Assembly: GCA_964447015.1 (NCBI GenBank)
Contig: CAYUQU010000081.1
Location: forward strand, 1 to 14,830
Reading direction: 5' to 3'
Origin: Wandonia sp964447015
Lineage (GTDB): Bacteria > Bacteroidota > Bacteroidia > Flavobacteriales_D > Crocinitomicaceae
Length of the DNA: 14,830 nucleotides
A program made the position numbers and the translations under genes. Each line of letters opens with the position of its first letter. Positions within the stretch are counted from its first letter, which is position 1. The notes below the pieces were generated by a model, which saw nothing but the letters and a program-made list of their open reading frames with translations, ran no database searches and was not told the DNA's origin. Of this stretch, positions 10,201 to 14,830 are shown piece by piece.

Positions 10201-10440
10201 GATGGAAACAACGATGTCTTTAAGCTAATCTCACATCAGGGTATTATCTCGTTGGAAGTTGTCGTCTTCAATCGTTGGGGAAATAATCTCTTCTCGTCAT
10301 CGACACCCGATTTTGTTTGGGATGGAAATGATTCATCTGGAAGGCAAGTAACCGAAGGCACATATTTTTATAAAATTGAGGCGCAGTCGGCATCTGGAGA
10401 GTATCTTTCTCAGCATGGTTTTGTTCAGTTAGTCAGATAG
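7276..10440 (+). CDS. Giant Ig-repeat surface protein with type B T9SS C-terminal domain
   Basis: The 1,054-residue protein has a signal peptide at 1-23 (ending NKVYA, then Q). Residues 25-175 form a first jelly-roll-like domain ending NDVGFDDLRLMQC. Ig-like units with paired Cys cover about 180-470. A second jelly-roll lies at 477-646 (LNGDFSQGN at its start, NDFALDDISFSPFC at its end). By eye about 141 of its 170 residues are identical to residues 18-187 of the protein at 1-2121, without gaps. Four further Ig/PKD-like units follow (for example ICEGESIELTANTSA and ICFGESIELTVSS), then a CHU_C type B sorting domain at about 965-1054 (NVFTPNNDGNNDVFK, then VFNRWGNNLF, then FVWDGNDSSG). Export by T9SS and a cell-surface or adhesive role are expected; no catalytic motif is visible. 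It is flanked by the shared promoter block and a short terminator hairpin. Confidence 0.9.
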   Translation: MNKGIFSFGIIAILSFCINKVYAQCVWQEVLHDSYEYTTVVPDLIPGTTYQNTPQTFAGCVNSGTYGLYMNIVDGYTGQIYDRIIEDVCIGQDYQFAFWTRDAFTSNNDLTFNVYDANDVLLSTQNVLNNSTWINVMMPVFSSTTSSIRFEIVTNLPGAPGNDVGFDDLRLMQCAPQEIVDGLSYCADMNDPEVNLYSLIENELSNNGSWSGPGSLDNGYLGTFTAGITPNGVYTYSIDNGPACFDSLAIISTEIIGTPILDPVTPVSECGSYILPAISGTNLSGLESYYTGPGATGTQYFAGDQISSSTTLYIYDGLPGCFDEVQLDITINSFESAGGDYSEEFCAPSGVFDLNNFLTTTSTNGVWEETSAELSGSFNNVTGVFDANDIDPGVYTFTYTLPPSGSCLGDEALITLSFGTIDPIDLGNDTLIMCNSQLVLSAPAGYSSYLWNTGSTQSSITVSQPGTYFCQGVIMQQNVVLNGDFSQGNIGFQSDYVLGTGGTWGQLSNPGTYAVTSNASLVHNNFAPCFDHTVGDNTGSMLVVNGSAVANAVVWGQDITVTPNTDYQFSVWASSVVSDNPGILRFSINGVQVGAQLNLSNTTCNWQQFFVVWNSGAATSAEISIINQNTLDAGNDFALDDISFSPFCSFYDEIVVSVPPSPTISVTPNSIICEGESIELTANTSADNPTYNWMPGAINQSSIEVSPSTTTVYSVNVTDENNCTSSTVQTVVTVRPRPQLTVTQDLAICFGESIELTVSSNIAVDGFDWNSGAHSGTQWTVSPTDTTIYTVSASSTAHGCESTESVQIAVIPPLDIFISGELSFCEGASTMLTANSNALGTMFFWEPSNVIANQLLVDEQNEGWIYLTGQNGSCPLAHDSVQVEVISIPTVNAPNDFVVCPGETINAIATSDNSSATILWNTGQEGASIQLTVQESSIFFVTANYMGCISEPDSFFVDVSGICALEVPNVFTPNNDGNNDVFKLISHQGIISLEVVVFNRWGNNLFSSSTPDFVWDGNDSSGRQVTEGTYFYKIEAQSASGEYLSQHGFVQLVR
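8710..9219 (+). repeat. Duplicated domain-coding segment (partner at 52-561)
   Basis: Bases 8710-9219 align to 52-561 at a constant offset of 8,658 with no insertion or deletion. Long matching runs are visible, such as the stretches encoding RFSINGVQVGAQLNLSN and NQNTLDAGNDFALDD. Most differences fall at third codon positions, while protein identity is about 83%. This points to an older duplication held under purifying selection, not a recent copy. Confidence 0.9.
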
Positions 10441-10450
10441 TTTGAGAAGG

Positions 10451-10469
10451 ATGGGATTGTCCCATTTTT
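10451..10469 (+). terminator. Short hairpin terminator after the type B surface gene
   Basis: ATGGGA (10451-10456) pairs with TCCCAT (10460-10465) around a 3-nt loop and is followed by a T-run to 10469. The stop codon is at 10438-10440. The loop and right arm also contain the first TTGTCC of the next promoter block, so this site may be a weak terminator, part of an operator, or both. Confidence 0.5.
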
Positions 10470-10514
10470 GTCTTGATAAGAATAAGGGAAATGGAGTGGT
10501 AGAGAATAATTTTG
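10457..10514 (+). promoter_or_regulatory. Shared promoter block, copy 3 (TTGTCY direct repeat plus -7 box)
   Basis: TTGTCCCATTTTTGTCTTG (10457-10475) carries the same 11-bp-spaced TTGTCC/TTGTCT pair. TAATTTTG at 10507-10514 fits TAnnTTTG and starts 50 bp after the element start. It would drive the small ORF at 10582 and the PNGase F-like gene at 10789, giving a leader of about 60 nt to the first ATG. Confidence 0.55.
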
Positions 10515-10581
10515 TGATCTGATAAGAAAAACTGAAGTCTATCTATTCTTCAATGTTGTTTTCTGAAATTGATTTTAGCTT

Positions 10582-10770
10582 ATGAAAAGAAAGATTTTCA
10601 ATTTTTGCGCTTTAGGTATTATAGGTTTGTTTGTTCTAGTAACAGTATTTAATATAATTATTCCGCATTTATCACACTGCGGATATGAAATCCATTTTGA
10701 GCAATCATTATTTGATACTGAAATACACAAGGTTATTCAACATGATTTATTAATAGAAGTTTTTATGTGA
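10582..10770 (+). CDS. Possible small single-pass membrane protein
   Basis: This is a 62-residue ORF with an ATG, a positively charged start (MKRK) and one hydrophobic helix at about 8-27 (FCALGIIGLFVLVTVFNIII). The rest is a polar tail with scattered His and acidic residues. It lies downstream of promoter copy 3 and ends 18 nt before the PNGase F-like gene. I do not recognise a family and see no strong ribosome binding site, so it may be a chance ORF in a 348-nt leader. The membrane topology favours translation only weakly. Confidence 0.4.
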   Translation: MKRKIFNFCALGIIGLFVLVTVFNIIIPHLSHCGYEIHFEQSLFDTEIHKVIQHDLLIEVFM

Positions 10771-10788
10771 TTTTTACATTTTTCAATT

Positions 10789-12807
10789 ATGATAAGATTA
10801 ATTATACTTTCCGGATTTATTTTTTCAACAGCATATTCTTTTTCAGCTCCAGGAGATACTACTCGTATCCGTGTGCATGATGCGGTAGATATGGTTTGGT
10901 ACGAAAACTATGATCAACAAGTCATTTTTCCTGAAGGAAACACGAGTTATGGTAAAATTTTGATGCATTATACGATGGGATGTGCATCTACAGGTTGTAG
11001 TGATTGGGATTATACAACGAAAATTGAGTTACTCAAACCACTTGGATATAATGATTCTACTGTAGCCAGTATTGACACTATTTCACAAGATCCTCTTGTA
11101 GTTGATACAACATGGAATGTGTATGAAGCGAAAGAGCCTTTTGAGTTAGCACGTGTAATCACACCTTATGGTGGGTATATGCGTGTGGGATCAAATGGTT
11201 ATAATTCGAACTGGAGACACGTTCACACTTTTGATGTTACAGATTACGCCCCACTTTTTAGAGATACAGCTGAAATTCGCGCATTCTATGGTGGATGGTC
11301 AAGCGGATTTAGTGTAACAATTGATTTTGAATTTATTGAAGGTACACCACCAAGAGAAGTCTTAGAGGTTAGAAACCTTTGGCAAAGTGGAGGAAATGGC
11401 TGGGGATATCAGGATGCAACTTCTTTCGATAATGACTATTTACAACCTATTTCGGTCGAATATCCTTTGGGGACAGGAAGTAGTATGTTACGTGTTGTTC
11501 CTTCAGGTCATGGGTTTGATAACAACACAAGTTGTGCTGAGTTTTGCCAAAGAAATTATTACTTGAAAATGGATGACACGCAAATTGGCTCAAATTTAAT
11601 GTGGGATGCTGATTGTGGCTTGAATCCAATATATCCCCAAGGTGGAACTTGGTTATACGACCGTGCAAATTGGTGTCCAGGTTTAAGAACGCATAGATTT
11701 GATCATGATTTAACTGGATTAATTGCTGAAGAGGGTGTGTATGACTTTGATATAGATATTCAGAATATAACTTGGTCAGGTAATCAAGCGCCTGTATATA
11801 TTTGGGAGACACAATTGTTTATTTACGGGGAGAAAAATCATCAGGTAGATGCAGCGATTGAAGACATAATTTCGCCATCTAATAAAGATGATTATCAACG
11901 AATGAACCCTATTTGTAATGAAGCTCGAGTGATTATTAAAAACTATGGAAGTCAAAGTCTTACATCAGCTACATTAAGTTATGCTGTGAATGGTAATAAC
12001 TGGAGAACGTATAACTGGGAAGGTAGTTTAGCATTTGGAGAATCTGAAACTGTTGTTCTACCTATCACTGAAAGTTGGGAATGGTCAAATCAAGGTGGTA
12101 ATTCAACATTTGAAGTGCGCATTGAAAATCCAAATGGAGCTATAGATGAAAATTCTATCAATGATGCAATGATGTCTACTTTTGAGAATACTCCAATGTT
12201 ACCTTCAGTTCTTGAATTTCAATTCAGAACAAACACAAAACCTAATGAAACGACTTGGAAGTTGTTCGATAGCCAAGGTAATGTGTTAAAAGAGAATGAA
12301 AGTGGTATGCTTGCAAGTACACTTTACAGAGATACATTTGATTTGACTCCGGGCTGTTACATGATGAGAATTGAAGATAGTGCAAAGAATGGACTTTCTT
12401 GGTGGGCTAATAATGATGGCTCTGGTTATGCAAGACTTAGAATTCCGAGTAGCACAATGGCACATGTGTTTAAAGCGGACTTTGGCACAAAAATAGAATA
12501 TTATTTTACTGTTGGCTACGGACTTTCAATTCCTGAGGACTTTACTCAAACAGCACCAAAAGTAACTATATATCCAAATCCAAGTAATGGAATGTTTAAA
12601 GTTGAATTTGACTCGTTCCAAAATGATGCTGCTCAAATTCAAATAGTAAATACTATGGGACAAATTGTTCTTAAGGAGGATGTGAGCTTTAATCAATCAA
12701 GTTTAAAAGAAATTGAGTTTGATTTGTCTGACTCTGGTGCTGGAACTTATTTTGTACACATTACTACAAAAGATTCTAAGTTGACAAAACATGTTGTGAT
12801 TTATTGA
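10789..12807 (+). CDS. Secreted peptide-N-glycosidase F-family protein with type A T9SS sorting domain
   Basis: PNGase F cleaves the amide bond between asparagine and the first GlcNAc of N-glycans. The 672-residue protein has a signal peptide at 1-20. Residues about 24-347 align by eye with both halves of the Elizabethkingia enzyme. CASTGCSDWD gives C65, C70 and D74, matching catalytic Asp60. ITPYGG and FDVTDYAPLF match the N-domain. SCAEFC gives C249, E251 and C253, matching Glu206. C276 and DRANWCPG with C296 match the third disulfide, so all three disulfide pairs are kept. The position matching Glu118 appears to be Gly168 (AFYGGW). A CARDB/Ig-like region (350-460), a β-rich region with GCYMMRIEDSAKNGLSWW (about 470-575) and a type A sorting domain (593-672, VTIYPNPSNG and GTYFVHITTKD) follow. 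Secretion by T9SS for glycoprotein foraging or surface processing is inferred; activity is uncertain because of the Glu118 change. Confidence 0.9.
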   Translation: MIRLIILSGFIFSTAYSFSAPGDTTRIRVHDAVDMVWYENYDQQVIFPEGNTSYGKILMHYTMGCASTGCSDWDYTTKIELLKPLGYNDSTVASIDTISQDPLVVDTTWNVYEAKEPFELARVITPYGGYMRVGSNGYNSNWRHVHTFDVTDYAPLFRDTAEIRAFYGGWSSGFSVTIDFEFIEGTPPREVLEVRNLWQSGGNGWGYQDATSFDNDYLQPISVEYPLGTGSSMLRVVPSGHGFDNNTSCAEFCQRNYYLKMDDTQIGSNLMWDADCGLNPIYPQGGTWLYDRANWCPGLRTHRFDHDLTGLIAEEGVYDFDIDIQNITWSGNQAPVYIWETQLFIYGEKNHQVDAAIEDIISPSNKDDYQRMNPICNEARVIIKNYGSQSLTSATLSYAVNGNNWRTYNWEGSLAFGESETVVLPITESWEWSNQGGNSTFEVRIENPNGAIDENSINDAMMSTFENTPMLPSVLEFQFRTNTKPNETTWKLFDSQGNVLKENESGMLASTLYRDTFDLTPGCYMMRIEDSAKNGLSWWANNDGSGYARLRIPSSTMAHVFKADFGTKIEYYFTVGYGLSIPEDFTQTAPKVTIYPNPSNGMFKVEFDSFQNDAAQIQIVNTMGQIVLKEDVSFNQSSLKEIEFDLSDSGAGTYFVHITTKDSKLTKHVVIY

Positions 12808-12852
12808 TATTTATAATATCTAAGGAAGTACATAAGCTAAACCAGTATGTAG

Positions 12853-12896
12853 CAATAGAAGGACTGTGTCATTTGATACAGTCCTTCTATTGTTTT
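12853..12896 (+). terminator. Strong Rho-independent terminator after the PNGase F-like gene
   Basis: An 18-bp stem (12853-12870 with 12875-12892, one G-T wobble) closes an ATTT loop and is followed by TTTT. It starts 46 nt after the stop codon at 12807 and separates the secretome block from the redox operon. Confidence 0.93.
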
Positions 12897-12941
12897 ATGT
12901 CTTCTGTAACTCAAGTCACTGTAGTACCTGTTTTTGTGTCT

Positions 12942-12949
12942 TACCTTTG
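12942..12949 (+). promoter_or_regulatory. -7 promoter box directly before the DUF6132-like gene
   Basis: TACCTTTG fits TAnnTTTG and ends 4 nt before the ATG at 12954, so transcription should begin at or beside the start codon and give a leaderless mRNA. No convincing -33 TTG is seen at the usual distance. Confidence 0.55.
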
Positions 12950-12953
12950 CATC

Positions 12954-13178
12954 ATGAAAATGAATAATCTCATTAAGCGTTTTGGATGGATAGCGATCGG
13001 AGTGGTTGCAGGAGCACTTGTTGGTTGGTTGTATTGGTACTTTATCGGTTGTGAAAATGGTATGTGTACGATTAAATCAAGTCCGTTCAATATGACCATC
13101 TATGGAGCCGTGATGGGAGGTTTGGTTTTCGACTTAATTAAAAGTATGTGGAATAAATCAAAAACACAAAGGTCATGA
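12954..13178 (+). CDS. Small DUF6132-like membrane protein
   Basis: The 74-residue protein has a first membrane helix at about 11-31 (IAIGVVAGALVGWLYWYF). It is followed by a Cys-containing motif GCENGMCTIKSSPFNMTIYG (C33, C38) and a second helix (about 47-63), with a basic C-terminus. The pattern resembles the small Bacteroidetes family DUF6132; function is unknown. The frame is open upstream to a TTG at 12804, but that extension would read through the terminator hairpin, so the ATG at 12954 next to a -7 box is preferred. Its stop overlaps the rhodanese start by 4 bp (ATGA), showing translational coupling. The cysteine pair and the rhodanese/thioredoxin neighbours suggest a link to sulfur or thiol chemistry at the membrane, which is inference. 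Confidence 0.8.
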   Translation: MKMNNLIKRFGWIAIGVVAGALVGWLYWYFIGCENGMCTIKSSPFNMTIYGAVMGGLVFDLIKSMWNKSKTQRS

Positions 13179-13450
13179 GTATTCAAGAAATGATTCAAAA
13201 AGGTACAGTAGTTGATGTAAGAACTACGGGTGAGTTTATGGGAGGTAATGTGGCAGGATCTATCAATATTCCATTGCAAGAGTTAATGGCGAGAGTTGAT
13301 GAGATTAAGTCTATTAAATCTCCTGTAGTGTTGTGTTGTGCTTCGGGTAATAGAAGCGGAATGGCAGAACAACTTCTTCAATCGGCAGGAGTTGACTGTG
13401 TGAACGGAGGTTCGTGGTTAGAAGTTAATTATTTTAAATCCCAAGTATAA
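13175..13450 (+). CDS. Single-domain rhodanese (sulfurtransferase)
   Basis: The 91-residue rhodanese-like domain has VVDVRTTGEFMGGNVAGSINIP near the N-terminus and the active-site loop CASGNRSG, where Cys55 would carry the persulfide. These proteins move sulfane sulfur from donors such as thiosulfate or persulfides to thiol acceptors. There is no signal peptide, so it is cytoplasmic. The length is normal for single-domain forms such as GlpE or PspE. It overlaps the DUF6132-like gene by 4 bp and ends 2 nt before the thioredoxin start, so the three genes are one operon; thioredoxin is a plausible reductant or sulfur acceptor. An extra Cys (C54) directly precedes the active one. Confidence 0.95.
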   Translation: MSIQEMIQKGTVVDVRTTGEFMGGNVAGSINIPLQELMARVDEIKSIKSPVVLCCASGNRSGMAEQLLQSAGVDCVNGGSWLEVNYFKSQV

Positions 13451-13452
13451 TT

Positions 13453-13752
13453 ATGGCAATGACATTTAATGAGCTTGTAGCTGGTTCAAAACCTACTTTT
13501 GTAGACTTTTTTGCTGAGTGGTGCGGACCTTGTAAGGCGATGAAACCGATTCTGGATGACTTAAAGTCCAGAGTCGGTGATAAGGCGAGTATTATTAAAA
13601 TCGATGTAGACAAAAATCCACATGTCGCTCAAGTATTTCAGATACGTGGAGTTCCGACATTAGCGATTTTTAAGAATGGTCAAATAGTGTGGCGTCAATC
13701 TGGAGTAATACCAGCCTCTCAACTCGAACAAATTTTGGCTCAGTATTATTGA
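13453..13752 (+). CDS. Thioredoxin
   Basis: The 99-residue thioredoxin has the canonical redox motif WCGPC (C24, C27) and the cis-proline in GVPTL (P68), in the usual order. FVDFFAEWCGPCKAMKP and IDVDKNP are typical strand and helix signatures. There is no signal peptide, so it acts in the cytoplasm, reducing disulfides or persulfides and probably being recycled by a thioredoxin reductase elsewhere. It lies 2 nt after the rhodanese stop, which points to joint expression and a role in reducing the rhodanese persulfide. Two in-frame ATGs (13453 and 13459) are possible starts; the first is chosen. Whether it is the main cellular thioredoxin cannot be told here. Confidence 0.96.
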   Translation: MAMTFNELVAGSKPTFVDFFAEWCGPCKAMKPILDDLKSRVGDKASIIKIDVDKNPHVAQVFQIRGVPTLAIFKNGQIVWRQSGVIPASQLEQILAQYY

Positions 13753-13773
13753 TGTTAGGATCTTATTTTCTTG

Positions 13774-13791
13774 TCATTTAGCTCTAAATGA
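13774..13791 (+). terminator. AT-rich hairpin after thioredoxin
   Basis: TCATTTAG (13774-13781) and CTAAATGA (13784-13791) form a perfect 8-bp stem with a 2-nt gap. It is 21 nt past the thioredoxin stop and lacks a proper T-tract, so it is a weak terminator or an operator. TATATTTA at 13796-13803, with TTG at 13771-13773, may be the promoter of the next gene. Confidence 0.4.
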
Positions 13792-13833
13792 TTAGTATAT
13801 TTACACGAAAATTACGCGGTAAAATATAGTTGA

Positions 13834-14115
13834 ATGCAAGAGAAGAAATGCCCGTCATGTAGTCAATGGAATATAGGAGAACAAACTGTTTGTGAGTTTT
13901 GTGGAAAACCACTCGATAAAAACGAATTGATTTTTCAAGACAGAAAGAGTAAAGGACTCATTCCAGAAAAAGTTAAAGAAAGCGAGTTCTTTGAAATTAA
14001 ACCAGAATATCCTTGGTGGCGAAAAGCAATTCTACATGTTATTAGACCTATTTTCTGGGCGTTTTTCGGAATAATCTCCGCCATTACTTGGTTTGTTGCA
14101 TGGGCTTCAGCATAA
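13834..14115 (+). CDS. Zinc-ribbon membrane-anchored protein
   Basis: The 93-residue protein has an N-terminal zinc ribbon made of CPSC (C6, C9) and CEFC (C20, C23), which would bind one zinc ion. A charged linker (about 26-63) is followed by a C-terminal hydrophobic helix at about 70-91 (FWAFFGIISAITWFVAW), giving a tail-anchored topology with the ribbon probably in the cytoplasm. I do not recognise a specific family and no reaction can be assigned. The last 16 bp overlap the next gene, which suggests coupled translation. Confidence 0.8.
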   Translation: MQEKKCPSCSQWNIGEQTVCEFCGKPLDKNELIFQDRKSKGLIPEKVKESEFFEIKPEYPWWRKAILHVIRPIFWAFFGIISAITWFVAWASA

Positions 14116-14468
14116 ATTATATTCGCCCTTTTAGCAGCTTGATTTTCATTGTCTCTGCTTTACTTTTTTCAATTCATCAGATCCTTATTTTTACAGATAA
14201 TTCGTTTGTGATTTTAGATAGTTATCTCGATGACTTGGTTGTGATGCCAATTGTATTGACAGGAGCGACTGTAATTCTTCGTGTAGCCACTCGAAACGAA
14301 AATTTCAATGTAGATGTGAGCATGATTGTTTTGGCGTTCGTTATGTATGCCGTTATTTTTGAGTTCATTCTACCGCGTTTTTCAACCGCGTACACAAGTG
14401 ATTACCTTGATATTCTTTGTTACGGCATCGGAGCTGTGTTGTATTATTTTTTTAGGGAAAGAGCTTGA
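14100..14468 (+). CDS. Small four-helix integral membrane protein
   Basis: The 122-residue protein has four predicted membrane helices at about 10-30, 45-62, 74-92 and 102-118. Conserved-looking polar motifs sit at helix edges: SYLDDLVVMP, then FEFILPRF, then TSDYLDILCYGIGA. The pattern recalls VanZ-like small membrane proteins of Bacteroidetes, but I cannot place it in a family. The frame extends to a TTG at 14088; the ATG at 14100 is preferred and still overlaps the zinc-ribbon gene by 16 bp, so the two are probably co-translated. Function is unknown. Confidence 0.75.
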   Translation: MGFSINYIRPFSSLIFIVSALLFSIHQILIFTDNSFVILDSYLDDLVVMPIVLTGATVILRVATRNENFNVDVSMIVLAFVMYAVIFEFILPRFSTAYTSDYLDILCYGIGAVLYYFFRERA

Positions 14469-14527
14469 AAAGATGAATCAACTGTAGTCTGATTCACAGA
14501 AAATGAGTAAATTGAACTTGAATAAAC

Positions 14528-14542
14528 CCCGACAATATCGGG
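14528..14542 (+). repeat. Short CCCGA/TCGGG inverted repeat
   Basis: CCCGA (14528-14532) and TCGGG (14538-14542) flank CAATA, 34 nt before the DUF2892 start. There is no T-tract, so it is probably not a terminator. Similar CCCGA/TCGGG hairpins are common intergenic elements in Bacteroidetes. A 7-bp TGAATCA/TGATTCA inverted repeat lies nearby at 14474-14496. Confidence 0.4.
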
Positions 14543-14576
14543 AAAGGCTGATTAAATTAGATTAAAAATGAGAGCT

Positions 14577-14789
14577 ATGAAAAAAAATATGGGTAAAGTA
14601 GACAAAGGGATTCGAATTTTAATCGCTTTGATTTTATTGGTTGCAATTTACCTTGAGTTGGTTGATACACCGTGGTCGATTGTGTTGTTGGTGGTATCTG
14701 CTGTATTAGTACTGACATCATTCATAAGCTTTTGCCCACTGTATGTATTGTTTGGGATTAGCACTTGTAAAGTGAAGAATAAGTATTGA
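14577..14789 (+). CDS. DUF2892 (YgaP transmembrane-domain-like) membrane protein
   Basis: The 70-residue protein starts MKKNMGKVDKGIRILIA and has two membrane helices (about 13-29 and 33-50). It ends with the family motif SFCPLYVLFGISTCK, carrying two Cys. This matches DUF2892, the small domain that forms the membrane tail of the E. coli rhodanese YgaP. An in-frame ATG at 14568 would add three residues (MRA); 14577 is chosen because relatives usually begin MKKNMG. Its exact function is unknown. Proximity to a free-standing rhodanese suggests that the two YgaP halves are encoded separately here, about 1.1 kb apart, but a functional link is inference. Confidence 0.88.
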   Translation: MKKNMGKVDKGIRILIALILLVAIYLELVDTPWSIVLLVVSAVLVLTSFISFCPLYVLFGISTCKVKNKY

Positions 14790-14808
14790 TATACAGAGAA
14801 AACCAGTA

Positions 14809-14830
14809 GGGGCGCGTCGCGACTCGCCCC
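14809..14830. repeat. GC-rich near-perfect palindrome, probably cut by window end
   Basis: The last 22 bases form an inverted repeat centred on GTCGCGAC, with GGGGCG and CGCCCC at the ends and a single mismatched pair (positions 7 and 16). It is strikingly GC-rich in an AT-rich genome and begins 19 nt after the DUF2892 stop. Such GGGGCG palindromes recur as dispersed intergenic elements in Bacteroidetes and other bacteria; it could also act as a terminator stem. Confidence 0.55.

Noticed and set aside
11447..11812. 121-residue ORF on the minus strand
   Set aside because: It lies wholly inside the PNGase F-domain coding region; its composition is that of an antisense shadow and it has no recognisable motif.
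12925..12945. CCTGTTTTTGTGTCTTA as a fourth copy of the shared promoter element
   Set aside because: The first TTGTCC half is missing, the spacing within the element differs, and it lies almost against the -7 box rather than about 50 bp upstream.
12804..12953. N-terminal extension of the DUF6132-like gene from a TTG start
   Set aside because: The extension encodes no family-like sequence, runs through the strong terminator hairpin at 12853-12896, and a -7 box lies immediately before the internal ATG.

Overview
The window looks like chromosome of a marine or aquatic member of the Bacteroidetes, probably Flavobacteriales (Crocinitomicaceae or Fluviicola-like). The support is an AT-rich composition, TAnnTTTG -7 promoter boxes, very large secreted proteins ending in type IX secretion system (T9SS) sorting domains of both type A and type B, and a flavobacterial-type peptide-N-glycosidase F. 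All genes are on the + strand; I see no convincing minus-strand gene, tRNA, rRNA, CRISPR array or complete insertion sequence.

Region 1 (1-12807) is a surface/secretome block. It opens with the 3' part of a giant multidomain surface protein (type B sorting domain). Next is a membrane-anchored TPR protein with a C-terminal LuxR-like helix-turn-helix, the only evident regulator here. Two secreted proteins of more than 1,000 residues follow: a lectin-like/Ig/PKD protein with a type A tail, and an Ig-repeat protein with a type B tail that carries a jelly-roll-like domain over 80% identical to one in the first protein. A possible small membrane peptide precedes a PNGase F-family glycoamidase with a type A tail. 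The second, third and fourth secretome transcription units share an upstream block: a TTGTCC/TTGTCT direct repeat with an 11-bp period, followed 50-51 bp later by a TAnnTTTG box. This suggests one common transcription factor.

Region 2 (12854-14830) holds small housekeeping or redox genes. A strong terminator hairpin separates it from the glycoamidase. A tight three-gene operon encodes a DUF6132-like membrane protein, a single-domain rhodanese and a thioredoxin. A second pair encodes a zinc-ribbon membrane protein and an overlapping four-helix membrane protein. A DUF2892 (YgaP-tail-like) membrane protein follows. The window ends inside a GC-rich near-perfect palindrome that looks like a dispersed intergenic repeat.

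The secretome genes probably build or modify the cell surface: adhesins plus a secreted enzyme that removes N-glycans from glycoproteins. The second block probably handles sulfane sulfur and thiol redox. All functions are read from motifs by eye; no database search was possible.
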